The notes: generated by a model from the sequence alone, not told the origin. Counted from the first letter of the stretch, positions 35,869 to 44,834 are shown. The stretch is 64,000 nt of DNA from Dinoroseobacter sp013215265 (GCA_963691755.1 OY829366.1:1364001-1428000); one strand, 5' to 3'. Numbers and translations: made by a program.

Positions 35869-38711
35869 TGCCTAGTACCCCTTTTTCCGTTCCCGTTTTG
35901 CCGTTTGGTGACTTGCGCTGTTGTTCGACAACGAGGGAAGGAAGAGCACCCAAGGAACGGTTTGTCGTCTGGCCCCATTCGGAGAACCATGGTGCCTTGA
36001 CTGCATGTTGGACATTTCGCCCCTTCAGCTATGGGGTCTTTTAGTCGAATGGATTTCGCCGCAGGAGCGCCGCCTCTACCAACCGAAAGTAGTCGCTTGG
36101 TATAATCACATTCTGGATGCGCGCTGCACGCTTCAAACGGTCCAAATCGCCCGTTCTTTTGGCTGAGTGTGCCAGCCCCGCATTTTGGGCAGACCTTCAA
36201 CGTAGCCTTTTCGCTTTTGATCTCGGTGTGGCCGTCTTTGGCGAGCTCGACAACAAACCGCGAAGGTTTGTCCTGCAATGTATAGATACGCGTTTGTCGG
36301 CGGGCGCGTGTCAGGGCAACATAGAAAAGGCGGCGCTCCTCAGCCAGTGGGAAGTCATCGGGCTCTGGCATCGCGAGCTGCAATGCAGGGTCGTCAACGA
36401 TTTGACTTGGAAAACCCATCAAGCCTTCGGTGACATTGAGAAGCATCACATAGTCAGCCTCGAGGCCTTTTGCGGCATGGGCAGTAGAATAACTGAGCTC
36501 AAGTTGATCGCCATAGGCGCGCTTCCAACTGTTGAAGCTGGCGGGCTTATCCTTGTGATAACGGCCCAAGAGCATGATGGTGATTTTGTTGCCGTCGGGA
36601 ACGTCAAGCTGGCCATTTTTGGCGGCACCATGCAGCTGCCTAAGATCTTTCTCGATGCGCTCAAGAGCGCCACTCATCGTCTCAGCTGCAAATGTATGAA
36701 GCCCGGCTCTTTCATAAGTGTTGGTGGTTTCAACAGACTTTTTTATTTGGATCGGATTCTTCTGTATGAAGTCGCTGGATGCTTCGCACAAAACCTGAGG
36801 GCATCGGAACGTTTTGCTTAGTGTGAGCTGTGTGGCGTTCGGGAATGTTCGGGCGAAACCGGTCATAACAGAAATATCGGCACCAGCGAAACGATTGATC
36901 CCTTGCCAGTCGTCGCCAACAACGCACAAGCTTGCGGAAGACCCTGCGCTTTCTATGAGGGCTTCGAGTAAACGCAACTTAGCCTGAGAAACATCCTGAA
37001 ACTCGTCCGCAAGAACCATTTTGAAGGGGCTTTGATATGTCCCTTCTTTTAGGTGCTTGATTGCATCGAGCAACATGTCATCGAAATCGATGCAGTTTTC
37101 GACAGCAAGACGCCGCTGCCATTCCTCGGCGACCCTTTCGTATAGCTTAACGAAGCGCGTTAGCCGGTCGCGGTGGCCACGCTCATGATCAGCAATCTTC
37201 TGGTGCAAGTCCCTCGGGCGCAGTCCATTGCTTTTGACATGCTGCTGGAAAGCACGGATCGTCGAGGCTAGTTGCTTGGTTGGAATTGGCTCTTGGCCGG
37301 TGGATTTGCGGTTTTCGTCGAACTCCAGAACTTCGCCGTGTTTCTCCAGTTCGGATTTCAGCCGATCTAGGTCGTTACCGTTTCGCAAGCCATGCGAGGT
37401 GGTTTCGAATAGCTGGGTTCCTTTTTCGTCGTGTAGCTCCCTTTTCCAGAGGACACCCGAACCATAATCGCCGGAAAAATGGGCCGGTGCCTTGCCATCC
37501 GCGTCTAGCGCAAAATGCTCGTGGTAGAGGTGCAAGCGGGGGTAATAAAAGTCAGGATGGTATTGGGAGTGCTCTTCTGTGGCAGTGTCGTGTTCGTATG
37601 CTCGTTCGTACTCATATGGCACGCCGTGGTAGAAGAGAAAATCGCAGATCATGCGCTCTTCTTGACTCTTAACTAGTTTCCCGTCTGCGGTTGGAATGCT
37701 GCCTTTACCTATCACATCGGTTTGCGGTTGTTTGATGTTATCCCACTCATCGATGCCGCGACCGTAGACCGTTCTGAACAAGTCCCAGTCAAGCCGGAAG
37801 CGGGGATCGCGTTGGCGAAGGTCTTCTACAATTTCTGAGATGGCCTGGACGTCTTTGCCAGGTTCAACCCAGTCAGCCAACCTTGGCTTTCGTCCGGTGC
37901 TCTTTCCGATTACCTCCAGGCCGAATGCATTGAATGTCTTTACATTAATGCGTTGGACGTTGGGAAAATCACCAAGGCGTTCTTTGATGCGAGTCTGCAG
38001 TTCGTCCTTCACGGATCGGTTGAACGCAAGAATCAAAATCTCCTCAGGTGGGACCAAGCCTTCCTTTAGGGCATACCCGACACGTGCAACGATAGTTGAT
38101 GTTTTACCGGATCCTGCGGCGGCAACGATTTGAAGCGCGTTGTCCATGCAGATACAGCAATCCATTTGCTCATCGGTGAGCGGGTTCCGCTCGATCGACG
38201 AAAAAAAATCGCTCAACCGTTCTTTCTGTTTTTTGCCAAAAGCGGCGTTGGCCGCATCAAACTCCTTCGCAAGAGCCTTCTGAAAATGCGGATACTGCGA
38301 AGTGGGTTCAGCTTCTTCGCTCCCGTTCTTAAATGGTGGAAAGCGTCGGACAATGTTCTCGGCTTCACCTTTGGGGATCCATCTGTTCGGTTCAATGGAT
38401 GTTGACCAAGCGCTGCGCCAATCGGAATACTCTGAACTGGGCCCAATTGCTGGGACTCTCTTTGGAACGACCCTCGTTGAAGGGGGGGATCGCTCCACTT
38501 CTTGGTCGCCACCACCCCAGCCATTGATTTTGTTAAACCAGCTACCCAACGCCACTGTGATAGCAAGAACATGCGGCATAGCCGCGATCAAACAAATTGG
38601 ATTGAGGCAAAAGCCGAAGAATAGAAGTTGATTGAGGACCATCACAACTATGAAGGTCCAAGTATAGGTTGAGGCAACGTGTTTTGTGCGCTGCCAAAGT
38701 GTTTTGGGCAT
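35865..38711 (-). CDS. UvrD-type helicase with membrane anchor, nuclease-like insert and zinc ribbons
   Basis: The 948-residue protein has two N-terminal hydrophobic segments (about residues 18-60), a UvrD/helicase IV-like motor (motif I AAAGSGKTSTIVAR near residue 196; ADEFQDVS; ARRQTRIYTL), and an insert between motor parts with EERMICDFLF, YHPDFYYP and YHEHFALD, which resembles a PD-(D/E)XK or Vsr-like nuclease fold. At the C-terminus there are two topoisomerase-type zinc ribbons (CPKCGAGTLSQKNGRFGPF, CPTCSQGTMVLR). DNA repair or defence are both possible; I cannot choose. Confidence 0.82.
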   Translation of the reverse strand: MPKTLWQRTKHVASTYTWTFIVVMVLNQLLFFGFCLNPICLIAAMPHVLAITVALGSWFNKINGWGGGDQEVERSPPSTRVVPKRVPAIGPSSEYSDWRSAWSTSIEPNRWIPKGEAENIVRRFPPFKNGSEEAEPTSQYPHFQKALAKEFDAANAAFGKKQKERLSDFFSSIERNPLTDEQMDCCICMDNALQIVAAAGSGKTSTIVARVGYALKEGLVPPEEILILAFNRSVKDELQTRIKERLGDFPNVQRINVKTFNAFGLEVIGKSTGRKPRLADWVEPGKDVQAISEIVEDLRQRDPRFRLDWDLFRTVYGRGIDEWDNIKQPQTDVIGKGSIPTADGKLVKSQEERMICDFLFYHGVPYEYERAYEHDTATEEHSQYHPDFYYPRLHLYHEHFALDADGKAPAHFSGDYGSGVLWKRELHDEKGTQLFETTSHGLRNGNDLDRLKSELEKHGEVLEFDENRKSTGQEPIPTKQLASTIRAFQQHVKSNGLRPRDLHQKIADHERGHRDRLTRFVKLYERVAEEWQRRLAVENCIDFDDMLLDAIKHLKEGTYQSPFKMVLADEFQDVSQAKLRLLEALIESAGSSASLCVVGDDWQGINRFAGADISVMTGFARTFPNATQLTLSKTFRCPQVLCEASSDFIQKNPIQIKKSVETTNTYERAGLHTFAAETMSGALERIEKDLRQLHGAAKNGQLDVPDGNKITIMLLGRYHKDKPASFNSWKRAYGDQLELSYSTAHAAKGLEADYVMLLNVTEGLMGFPSQIVDDPALQLAMPEPDDFPLAEERRLFYVALTRARRQTRIYTLQDKPSRFVVELAKDGHTEIKSEKATLKVCPKCGAGTLSQKNGRFGPFEACSAHPECDYTKRLLSVGRGGAPAAKSIRLKDPIAEGAKCPTCSQGTMVLRMGPDDKPFLGCSSFPRCRTTAQVTKRQNGNGKRGTRH

Positions 38712-38751
38712 TTTTCTCTCGGCAGATTCTCGAGGTTAAACGTTAAATTCG

Positions 38752-39090
38752 CTAACCATTGCCGCCTTTCTGATTGCTCTGATTAATCGCCTCCATCCGA
38801 GCGGTAATGTCGCTCGCGATGCTCTCGTACAGCGCCGCTTGGCGCTCTCTCGCTGATCCCGGTTTAGGCGTTCTGCGTCGTATTCTTTTGGCAAGCCAAA
38901 AAAGAAGCCTTGCAGCAGGATCGGTGACGTTTTCCGGTACAGGGGCCGGATAGTTTTCTTCGAGGAGGGCAACGACCTCAGCATTCATGCTGCGATGGTT
39001 AGCCTCAGCCGCGAGGCGTATTCGATCGCGCAGGCCGTCTGGCAAGCGCACGATGAATTTATCCTGATTTTGAGAGCTTTGTTCTGGCAT
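38752..39090 (-). CDS. Arc-type ribbon-helix-helix DNA-binding protein
   Basis: A 112-residue protein with an Arc-like ribbon-helix-helix (DKFIVRLPDGLRDRIRLAAEANHRSMNAEVVALLEE, residues 10-45) and a basic C-terminal extension. The ATG at 39090 begins just before the fold; the longer frame to 39141 runs through the operator. It is divergent from a second Arc-type gene, sharing a control region with two TGGC-N5-GCCA dyads. Confidence 0.8.
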   Translation of the reverse strand: MPEQSSQNQDKFIVRLPDGLRDRIRLAAEANHRSMNAEVVALLEENYPAPVPENVTDPAARLLFWLAKRIRRRTPKPGSARERQAALYESIASDITARMEAINQSNQKGGNG

Positions 39091-39092
39091 GG

Positions 39093-39142
39093 TGGCACTG
39101 TGCCATAAAAAACAATTGACGCAATAGTGGCTAAGTGCCACT
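39093..39142. promoter_or_regulatory. Two dyad operators between divergent Arc-type genes
   Basis: TGGCACTGTGCCA (39093..39105) and TGGCTAAGTGCCA (39128..39140, extended to AGTGGC/GCCACT at 39126..39142) are 35 bp apart between centres. A third copy, TGGCGAAATGCCA, lies at 13013..13025 in the oriT-like region. One or both Arc-type proteins may bind these. Confidence 0.5.
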
Positions 39143-39174
39143 AACAGGTTGTGGTTTCAACCTGGAGGCGTTTC

Positions 39175-39369
39175 ATGAAAAGTCGTAAACCAATGCAGCT
39201 TCGGCTGCCGCAAGAGCTCAAAGAGTGGATCAAGGCGGAGTCAGATCGCAATGGAAACTCCCAAAATTCAGAAGTGATCCGCGCCATTCGCGCGGCGAAA
39301 GACAGGCGGTCCACACTCGGATCAGTTGGAAATATCGATATGGGTCAGGGTGATAGTGTGCGTTGTTAA
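39175..39369 (+). CDS. Arc-type ribbon-helix-helix protein upstream of the integrase
   Basis: A 64-residue protein with KPMQLRLPQELKEWIKAESDRNGNSQNSEVIRAIRAA, an Arc/MetJ-type fold. The ATG at 39175 has GGAGGC upstream. It precedes the small gene at 39393 and the integrase, so it may control integration and excision. Confidence 0.8.
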   Translation: MKSRKPMQLRLPQELKEWIKAESDRNGNSQNSEVIRAIRAAKDRRSTLGSVGNIDMGQGDSVRC

Positions 39370-39392
39370 CGATTAAGAGAGGTGTCGATCAG

Positions 39393-39584
39393 ATGACCAA
39401 AGCAAGTGTACAGACGAAAGCGAAACAAGCGGCCTCGGCCTTTATCCGCGAGGCGCGGGAGGCAGGTTGGCAACGCGCAAAGTTCGAGATCAAGCCTGAT
39501 GGCAGCGTCATCGTCGATGCGAACATGGTCGCGCCGGAGGCAGCTGACGACTTCCTCAATGGTGACTTGAGAATGGGCGAATGA
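39393..39584 (+). CDS. Small protein coupled to the first integrase
   Basis: A 63-residue product (start ATG at 39393, AGAGAGG upstream) ending APEAADDFLNGDLRMGE; its stop overlaps the integrase ATG (ATGA). A protein of the same size and ending (PADEFERIDMRHGKT) lies in front of the second integrase at 44655, with the same coupling. Possibly a directionality or accessory factor; family not recognised. Confidence 0.7.
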   Translation: MTKASVQTKAKQAASAFIREAREAGWQRAKFEIKPDGSVIVDANMVAPEAADDFLNGDLRMGE

Positions 39585-40612
39585 CCCGCAAGAGCCTGCC
39601 AAAATACGTCTACAATGACAGGGGTTACCTACGGTTCATCCGGCGATCGCGCGGCATCTCTGTTATGATGCACGAGGAAGCGGGCACGCCGGAATTTTGG
39701 GATCACTACAATCGCCTGCTGAAGGGAAAGTCAGCGCCAGCGCCGTTGAAGCGCAATTTTGAGGCGTTGATTCTCAGCTACTATGAGAGCGACGCTTACA
39801 AGAAGCTGAAGCCCCGGACGAGATCCGACTATCGGCGGTACATCAGCCACATTCGTGAAATCTGGGCCGACAAAGACCCGGCCAAGATCGAAACCCATCA
39901 CATTTATGAATTGCACCGGGCAAATGCGGATCATTGGCGGCAAGCCAACTATCTTGTCCAGGTCATGGTCGTCCTGATGAATCACGCCCGGTTGATCGGC
40001 TTCATCAAGAAAGAGCACGGCAATCCGGCGAAGGGTATTCCGCTTTTCAAGCAGCAGAGCGACGGCTGGGAGCCTTGGCCAGATGATGTTCGGGCCGAGT
40101 TCGAAGCGCTGGCTTCACAAAGGGCGCGGCTGGTCTATGAGCTTTGCATTGGTACAGGCCAACGAATTGGCGATGTCGTGAAGATGAAATGGGAGCACTT
40201 CTCCGATGAAGGATTCGATTTTACGCAGGGAAAAACCGACAAGCCGTTGTGGATCCCGCTCACCGACCGCTTGAAAGCCCATCTCGACGGGCTCGCGCGA
40301 ACGGACGGCACTGTTGTGACCGACGCGAAAGGTCGACCAGTGAGCTACCGTATCGTTGCCGAGGAAATGCGTGCCATCAAAAAGAAGATGAAGCACGAGA
40401 AGGCGAGCTACTACAAAACCCACGGGCTCAGGAAAAATGCGACGATCGAGCTGTATTTGGCTGGATGTGATGACGAGATGGTCAAGGCTGTTACCGGCCA
40501 CTCAGGCGTTGAGATGCTGAAAAAGTACGGTGGCCCGATCCGGCAAAGAGAGCTCGCGAAGCGCGCTCAAGAGGCAAGAAATCAAATGGAACGAAGCAAG
40601 ACCGAAACGTGA
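39581..40612 (+). CDS. int: Tyrosine integrase of the conjugative element
   Basis: The 343-residue protein has the catalytic Arg in CIGTGQRIGDVVKMKW (about residue 194), the HxxR box in THGLRKNATIE and the C-terminal TGHSGVEMLKKYGG with the nucleophile Tyr. It is read towards the 44-bp att repeat 69 bases further on. This is the usual place for an integrase that uses a tRNA 3' end. Paralogous to the integrase at 44821. Confidence 0.92.
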   Translation: MTRKSLPKYVYNDRGYLRFIRRSRGISVMMHEEAGTPEFWDHYNRLLKGKSAPAPLKRNFEALILSYYESDAYKKLKPRTRSDYRRYISHIREIWADKDPAKIETHHIYELHRANADHWRQANYLVQVMVVLMNHARLIGFIKKEHGNPAKGIPLFKQQSDGWEPWPDDVRAEFEALASQRARLVYELCIGTGQRIGDVVKMKWEHFSDEGFDFTQGKTDKPLWIPLTDRLKAHLDGLARTDGTVVTDAKGRPVSYRIVAEEMRAIKKKMKHEKASYYKTHGLRKNATIELYLAGCDDEMVKAVTGHSGVEMLKKYGGPIRQRELAKRAQEARNQMERSKTET

Positions 40613-40614
40613 AA

Positions 40615-40633
40615 GTTTCAACGGTTGTTTCAA
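40615..40633 (+). repeat. Direct repeats GTTTCAA between integrase and att
   Basis: Two GTTTCAA copies start 12 bases apart (40615 and 40627), just inside the end of the large element. They may be arm-type integrase sites; short, so tentative. Confidence 0.3.
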
Positions 40634-40680
40634 AAATGGCAGTGAAGGAGAGGAAGGATGACGCAAGTCATTGATTTTAT

Positions 40681-40724
40681 TGGAGGCGAGTACCGGAATC
40701 GAACCGGTGTACACGGATTTGCAA
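40681..40724. repeat. Attachment site: 44-bp copy of the tRNA-Cys 3' end
   Basis: These 44 bases are identical to 46340..46383, the 3' part of the tRNA-Cys gene up to the anticodon loop. Beyond the repeat the two copies differ. It marks the junction between the large element on the left and the small element on the right. Confidence 0.93.
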
Positions 40725-40796
40725 GACTGTGAATGTCACTGAAGTGAAAGGGAAAAGCGTTTAGATTCAGGGTGAAAATCGGCGGAACAATGCGTG

Positions 40797-40807
40797 AATG
40801 TTTAGAC
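40797..40807 (+). repeat. AATGTTTAGAC motif, left end of the small element
   Basis: One exact AATGTTTAGAC copy (40797..40807), plus a shorter GTTTAGA at 40759..40765, lie just inside the left att. Same orientation as the two copies near the right att. Candidate arm-type integrase sites. Confidence 0.5.
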
Positions 40808-40837
40808 TTGCGTTAAGGGCGCATGCTTCGGTTGTGC

Positions 40838-41143
40838 CTAGGGTTTTGGGCTCTCTTGCCACTCCAAAATCTTGGCAACGAACGCGGAGAGCGCGCGCCC
40901 CCTACTGATCTGTGAATCTAGGAATGAAAAGTCTTGGGCAACAATCGCCGGTCCGGTTCTCTCGACAGAGAACTCGTAACAACCGCCCTCTGTGTCCAGG
41001 TTTGGATTATATCGGACGACCCGCCAGAACCCCAGTTCCTTCCTTGCCGCGTTGCGGACCAAGCCCCAAGCGAAGGCACGGTTGTAGCCTGTCGAGACCC
41101 AGCGATCGTGGTCTACCAAGATTATTCTGTGACAAGGAGGCAT
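40838..41143 (-). CDS. Unknown protein at the left end of the small element
   Basis: A 101-residue frame starting MPPCHRIILVDHDRWVSTGYNRAFAWG. Composition is protein-like (WRVVRYNPNLDTEGGCYEFSVERTG) but no family or strong ribosome site is seen, and the opposite strand is also open. Low confidence that it is real. Confidence 0.35.
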   Translation of the reverse strand: MPPCHRIILVDHDRWVSTGYNRAFAWGLVRNAARKELGFWRVVRYNPNLDTEGGCYEFSVERTGPAIVAQDFSFLDSQISRGRALSAFVAKILEWQESPKP

Positions 41144-41412
41144 CCCAATATTCCGCGTATTATGGGGCAAACTCTGATTGCAATTTACGTCCTCAGCCTC
41201 TGGAAGCCATCAAACCTATCGTCCCCGCGTTTGTCCAGAATTGGCTTGAAACTGCCTAAAGAAGACAAGCGTTGAATTGCCATCGCTGTCTTTCGATGTT
41301 CACAATGCTCTTTTCAAATCTAAGTCGCCTCTCTGCGTACTAGACGGCATAGAAGTTTGATAAGAAAATTTCTTAAGGTAGTCTCGACGTAACAACAAAT
41401 TCTCCACACGAA

Positions 41413-42530
41413 ATGGTGGCAACCCAGAACTGGAAGGCTATGCGCGAAACTCTCCGCCGAATTTGCGAACTGCAACCAGTATATTCCTCAGAAAATACAT
41501 CCGAAATGCAGGAGCGTGGCCGGCTCATCCGGCAAAAGCTGCCAGAGCAATTGCGTGCTCTCCAAGAACCTTTGGCGCGGGCGCTTGGGCCGTTTGGGCA
41601 AGACTTCTTTGTTGAAGGTTCAGACGGAATCGGGCGCAAGACAGAGTTAGCTTGGACACGCTTTTGTTCGAAAGAGATGTCGCCGCGACCAACGGACGGC
41701 TTCTATGTTGTTTTGACTTTTCAACCGATGGCTCGGGCGTCAACATCGCTGTCGGTTGCAGTTCTTCCAAATTTCAAAACGGATATTCAATCGTCTTGCC
41801 GTTAGAAGCGCTGGACAAACGCTGCGAATGGGCGCGTGGCATCGTCATGGAGGATCGCGAGAGCCTTGAGCCGTTTACAGATGAAAATGATTTTGGTGCA
41901 AGGGCGAAACTTCCAAAGTCCTTCGAACGCGCATGCGCGCTTGTAAAGAAGATCTCATACGACGACATTGAGAATGACGTTGTGGAAAGTCACTTGATAG
42001 AAGCCGCCAATATGCTGCGTGCTATTTATGCCGCGCAACAACAGGGTAGAGAGCTTTCCCCAGCAGACCAGATTGAGCTTGATATCCTCGACATCTCTCG
42101 CCCAGCTGCCAACGTGCGGAGGGGCCAGGGATTTGGTCTAAATGCGAAAGAAAGAAAGGCAGTAGAGCTCCGTGCAATGGATATCGTCGAAGCTTGGCTT
42201 AGAAGCCAAGGCTACAAAACCAGCAATACTGCAGCTACGAAGCCATACGACTTTCTGGCAAAAAAGGGAGACGAAACACTGTACGTTGAGGTTAAGGGTA
42301 CGACGAGTTACGTCGCCAACGCCATCGCCATGACACATGGCGAAGTAGCACTGCATCGCCGACAGAAGGGCCAAACGGCAATGATGATCGTAACTGGCAT
42401 ACGTTTACAAAAAGATGCAAGACTTCCAGGCGCCTCTGGTGGTACGCTCGAGGCGCTTATTGGGTGGGATATCGATGAATGGCTCGTGGAGCCTACTGCC
42501 TTTCGCGTATCACGCGAGCAGACTACTTAA
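41413..42530 (+). pseudogene. MrcB_N-DUF3883 restriction-type protein with a frameshift
   Basis: The first frame (41413 onwards) encodes an MrcB_N (DUF3578) domain with VEGSDGIGRKTELAWTRF and SPRPTDGFYVV. At the T-run 41711..41714 the match jumps frame: the continuation FDFSTDGSGVNIAVG lies in the frame that ends at 42530. One extra T would restore a single protein of about 370 residues. The C-terminal part is DUF3883, a PD-(D/E)XK-like nuclease (YDFLAKKGDETLYVEVKGTT). No McrB GTPase is present. A recent loss, a phase-variable run or a sequence error are all possible. Confidence 0.75.
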
Positions 42531-42758
42531 GCCCAAAACAACGTGGTCGTTCAGAAAAAGTCAATGGATGTCAATGGGCTGCTTCGATCCAAAGCAGCCG
42601 TCTGGGTGTTGAGCCGTGAAAGTGAGCTTGGAGCCCAATCACGACATTACGGCAAAGCTTCCAATCGCCGAATGTGAGGTCTCATCAGCAATTTTTTCGT
42701 CATAGAAACCACTAAAAGCAAATGATACTTCATATGTAATCAGCGTTATTGGAGTTAC

Positions 42759-43682
42759 TTGAGTTTGCCGGTTCCAAGCTACGAAGACCTAATGCCGCTT
42801 GTGCTCAGCCGCGCGAAAACAGAGCAGCGCGTTCGAGATGCAGTTCGCGAGATTGCCGATGCTCTCAAACTTACAGACGAAGAGCGCGAGGAAACTATAC
42901 CGTCAGGACAATCGACACTTATATCAAGTCGGGTTGCTTGGGCGGTCACGTACTTGGTGCAAGCAGGTTTGTTGAAACGGCCCAAGCGCGGACACTTTGT
43001 CATAACGGAGCAAGGTCAGTCTGTTCTGGATACTGATTTTCAAAACCTTGATCTTGCCTACCTGAAGAATATTCCGGCCTTTATCGACTTCATGAACCGA
43101 AAGGGGACAAACAAAGCCATAACTGGCACGTCGCAGCCCATAGAAGTTCCGCAAAGCGACAAAAGCCCTGAAGAGATTATTGGCAGCGCCTATCAAGAAC
43201 TCGAAGCCGACCTGAAGGAGCAAATCCTAGAACGAATTCTTCAGAACTCGCCTGCCTTCTTCGAGCAGCTGGTTGTTCGGCTACTATCCTGTTTAGGCTA
43301 CGGTCGTTCAGACACATTGGCTGAAGTGATGGGCAAGGTCGGTGACGGCGGCATCGATGGTATCATCCATCAGGACAAGCTAGGTCTGGACGTTGTTTAC
43401 GTTCAGGCGAAACGGTACGCTCCCGAAAACGCAGTCGGCCGTCCAGAACTACAGGCATTTGTTGGAACCCTTGCGGGCGTTTCTGCGCACAAGGGTGTGT
43501 TTGTCACGACTTCCCGCTTCTCTCCTAACGCTCTGGAATATCTCAAAACGGTCAACGCTAGGGTGATCACCATTGACGGTCATCGTCTAGTTGATCTGAT
43601 GATTGAAGGTGGCGTTGGCGTGCGTGTCCGAAAAGTATTCGAGCTTCATCGCATAGACGAAGATTTCTTCTTAGAGGACTGA
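42759..43682 (+). CDS. mrr: Mrr-type modified-DNA restriction endonuclease
   Basis: Mrr is a type IV enzyme that cuts DNA with foreign methylation. The 307-residue protein has an N-terminal Mrr_N winged helix (YEDLMPLVLSRAKTEQRVRDAV, AVTYLVQAGLL) and a C-terminal Mrr catalytic domain (FFEQLVVRLLSCLGYG, GDGGIDGII, YVQAKRY) with the Asp and QxK residues in place. The TTG start has TTGGAG upstream. It lies between the frameshifted MrcB_N gene and an HNH gene. Confidence 0.9.
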   Translation: MSLPVPSYEDLMPLVLSRAKTEQRVRDAVREIADALKLTDEEREETIPSGQSTLISSRVAWAVTYLVQAGLLKRPKRGHFVITEQGQSVLDTDFQNLDLAYLKNIPAFIDFMNRKGTNKAITGTSQPIEVPQSDKSPEEIIGSAYQELEADLKEQILERILQNSPAFFEQLVVRLLSCLGYGRSDTLAEVMGKVGDGGIDGIIHQDKLGLDVVYVQAKRYAPENAVGRPELQAFVGTLAGVSAHKGVFVTTSRFSPNALEYLKTVNARVITIDGHRLVDLMIEGGVGVRVRKVFELHRIDEDFFLED

Positions 43683-43694
43683 AGATAAGGCCCA

Positions 43695-44009
43695 ATGGCA
43701 AACAAATGGAACATACCCGCATGGCTGGAAACCGAAGTCCGGGCGCGTGACCTTGTTTGCGTCTATTGTGGTGGGGCGTTCACGTCCACCACGGTCTCGA
43801 CGCGTACAGCGCCAAGTTGGGAACATATAGTCAACGATGCGACGATAATTACGAGAGAGAATATTGCGCTTTGCTGTCGCGGCTGCAATGCAAGTAAAGG
43901 TCAGAAACGTGTCTCCGATTGGCTGCTGTCACCCTATTGCAAACAACGGGGCATTACCGCTGAAAATGTAGCACCTGTGATCAAAAAGGCTATCCGCAAC
44001 GGCGAGTAG
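43695..44009 (+). CDS. HNH endonuclease
   Basis: The 104-residue protein has CVYCG near residue 22, the HNH-type segment SWEHIVND, then NIALCCRGCNASKG with the second Cys pair, followed by a Trp-Leu tail. This is a compact HNH fold with a structural zinc. It follows mrr by 12 bases, probably one operon. Confidence 0.88.
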   Translation: MANKWNIPAWLETEVRARDLVCVYCGGAFTSTTVSTRTAPSWEHIVNDATIITRENIALCCRGCNASKGQKRVSDWLLSPYCKQRGITAENVAPVIKKAIRNGE

Positions 44010-44654
44010 TCTCAAAGCTACAACCTTTGATAGAGACTGAGTCCGCATTTGGAATGTCGGTTCAGACCGCGGCGAAAGCCCCATGCCCCGCGATTCTCAG
44101 CCCATGCACACGTATTTAGGGTCGGCGCTGGTGGACTGACGTGCCACGCACAGCGACGGAGACACGTTTAGATCGCCCAACTTGCACTCGCGCTAGGGTC
44201 TGGGTGCCGAGCGGTCAAAATGTGCCTCTACAGCGCCTATCAGCGAACGGTCTGCTTGGACAGATCGCAACGACTAGCCTCGGACCCCCGGAGACATCAG
44301 TATCGGAGGGGGTGCGAGGCGGCCCACATGCTCCCCCCCTTGTTCCTGTACCTAATTAGTGACACCCCGACCTGTAATATTTCGTGGAAGCGGTTTTGAC
44401 CCATGCGTTCAAGCTTTGCCATTGGCGAAGCCGTGAAGCGGTGGCCTTTAGAAAATGCGACCTGTGTGGAACATGGCGCGAACATTCAGGGGCGGGGTGA
44501 CACCAAAACATGTAACATTGTTTCTTGAGTCTGGTCAGTTGCCAGCGATTCAGGGGACGAATAACCTTGGCATAACCGCGCTTGCATGGGCGGAAACGCA
44601 CATTCAGCCGCAAGGATGCGCGAGCGCAGTTGGGCAAAGGCGCCGCAGGGTAGG
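44010..44654. other. Gene-free stretch before the second integrase module
   Basis: 645 bases without a gene I can support. Open frames here lack family resemblance and ribosome sites. It may hold the promoter of the integrase module or decayed coding sequence. Confidence 0.4.
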
Positions 44655-44834
44655 ATGAGTATGGCACGCACCACGATTGAAGAAAAAGCATTGCGACTTC
44701 TGAGCGCTTTTGAGCGCGCGGGTCGAACGGTGGGGCGTGTTACAGTCGATGGTCGCAAGATTGAACTCGTACTTATGACGGAGCAGCCCGCTGATGAATT
44801 TGAGAGGATAGATATGCGCCATGGCAAAACGTGA
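44655..44834 (+). CDS. Small protein coupled to the second integrase
   Basis: A 59-residue protein (MSMARTTIEEKALRLLSAFERAGRTVGRVTVDGRKIELVL) ending PADEFERIDMRHGKT. Start may be this ATG or the one at 44661; AGGGTAGG is just upstream. It overlaps the integrase start by 14 bases. It resembles in size and ending the protein at 39393 in front of the first integrase, so the pair seems to be a conserved module. Confidence 0.65.
   Translation: MSMARTTIEEKALRLLSAFERAGRTVGRVTVDGRKIELVLMTEQPADEFERIDMRHGKT

Larger units (their letters stand above)
1..40724. mobile_element. Integrative conjugative element (right part; left end outside window)
   Basis: The stretch holds relaxase, coupling protein, a complete VirB secretion operon, an antirestriction gene and, at its right end, a tyrosine integrase (39581..40612) read towards a 44-bp copy of the tRNA-Cys 3' end (40681..40724). 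These are the parts expected of an ICE integrated at a tRNA gene. Cargo includes BREX, CBASS, an insertion sequence and a helicase. The distal attachment site is not in the window, so the left boundary is unknown and the BREX locus is assigned to the element by continuity only. A plasmid fragment is less likely because the tRNA-matching repeat and integrase lie at the junction with core chromosome. Confidence 0.75.

Noticed and set aside
40912..41275. Plus-strand frames opposite the gene at 40838
   Set aside because: Arg/Pro/Ser-rich shadow-like composition; the minus frame is more protein-like, though itself weak.
44141..44658. Open frames between the HNH gene and the second integrase module
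   Set aside because: No family resemblance, no ribosome sites, and several overlap on both strands.
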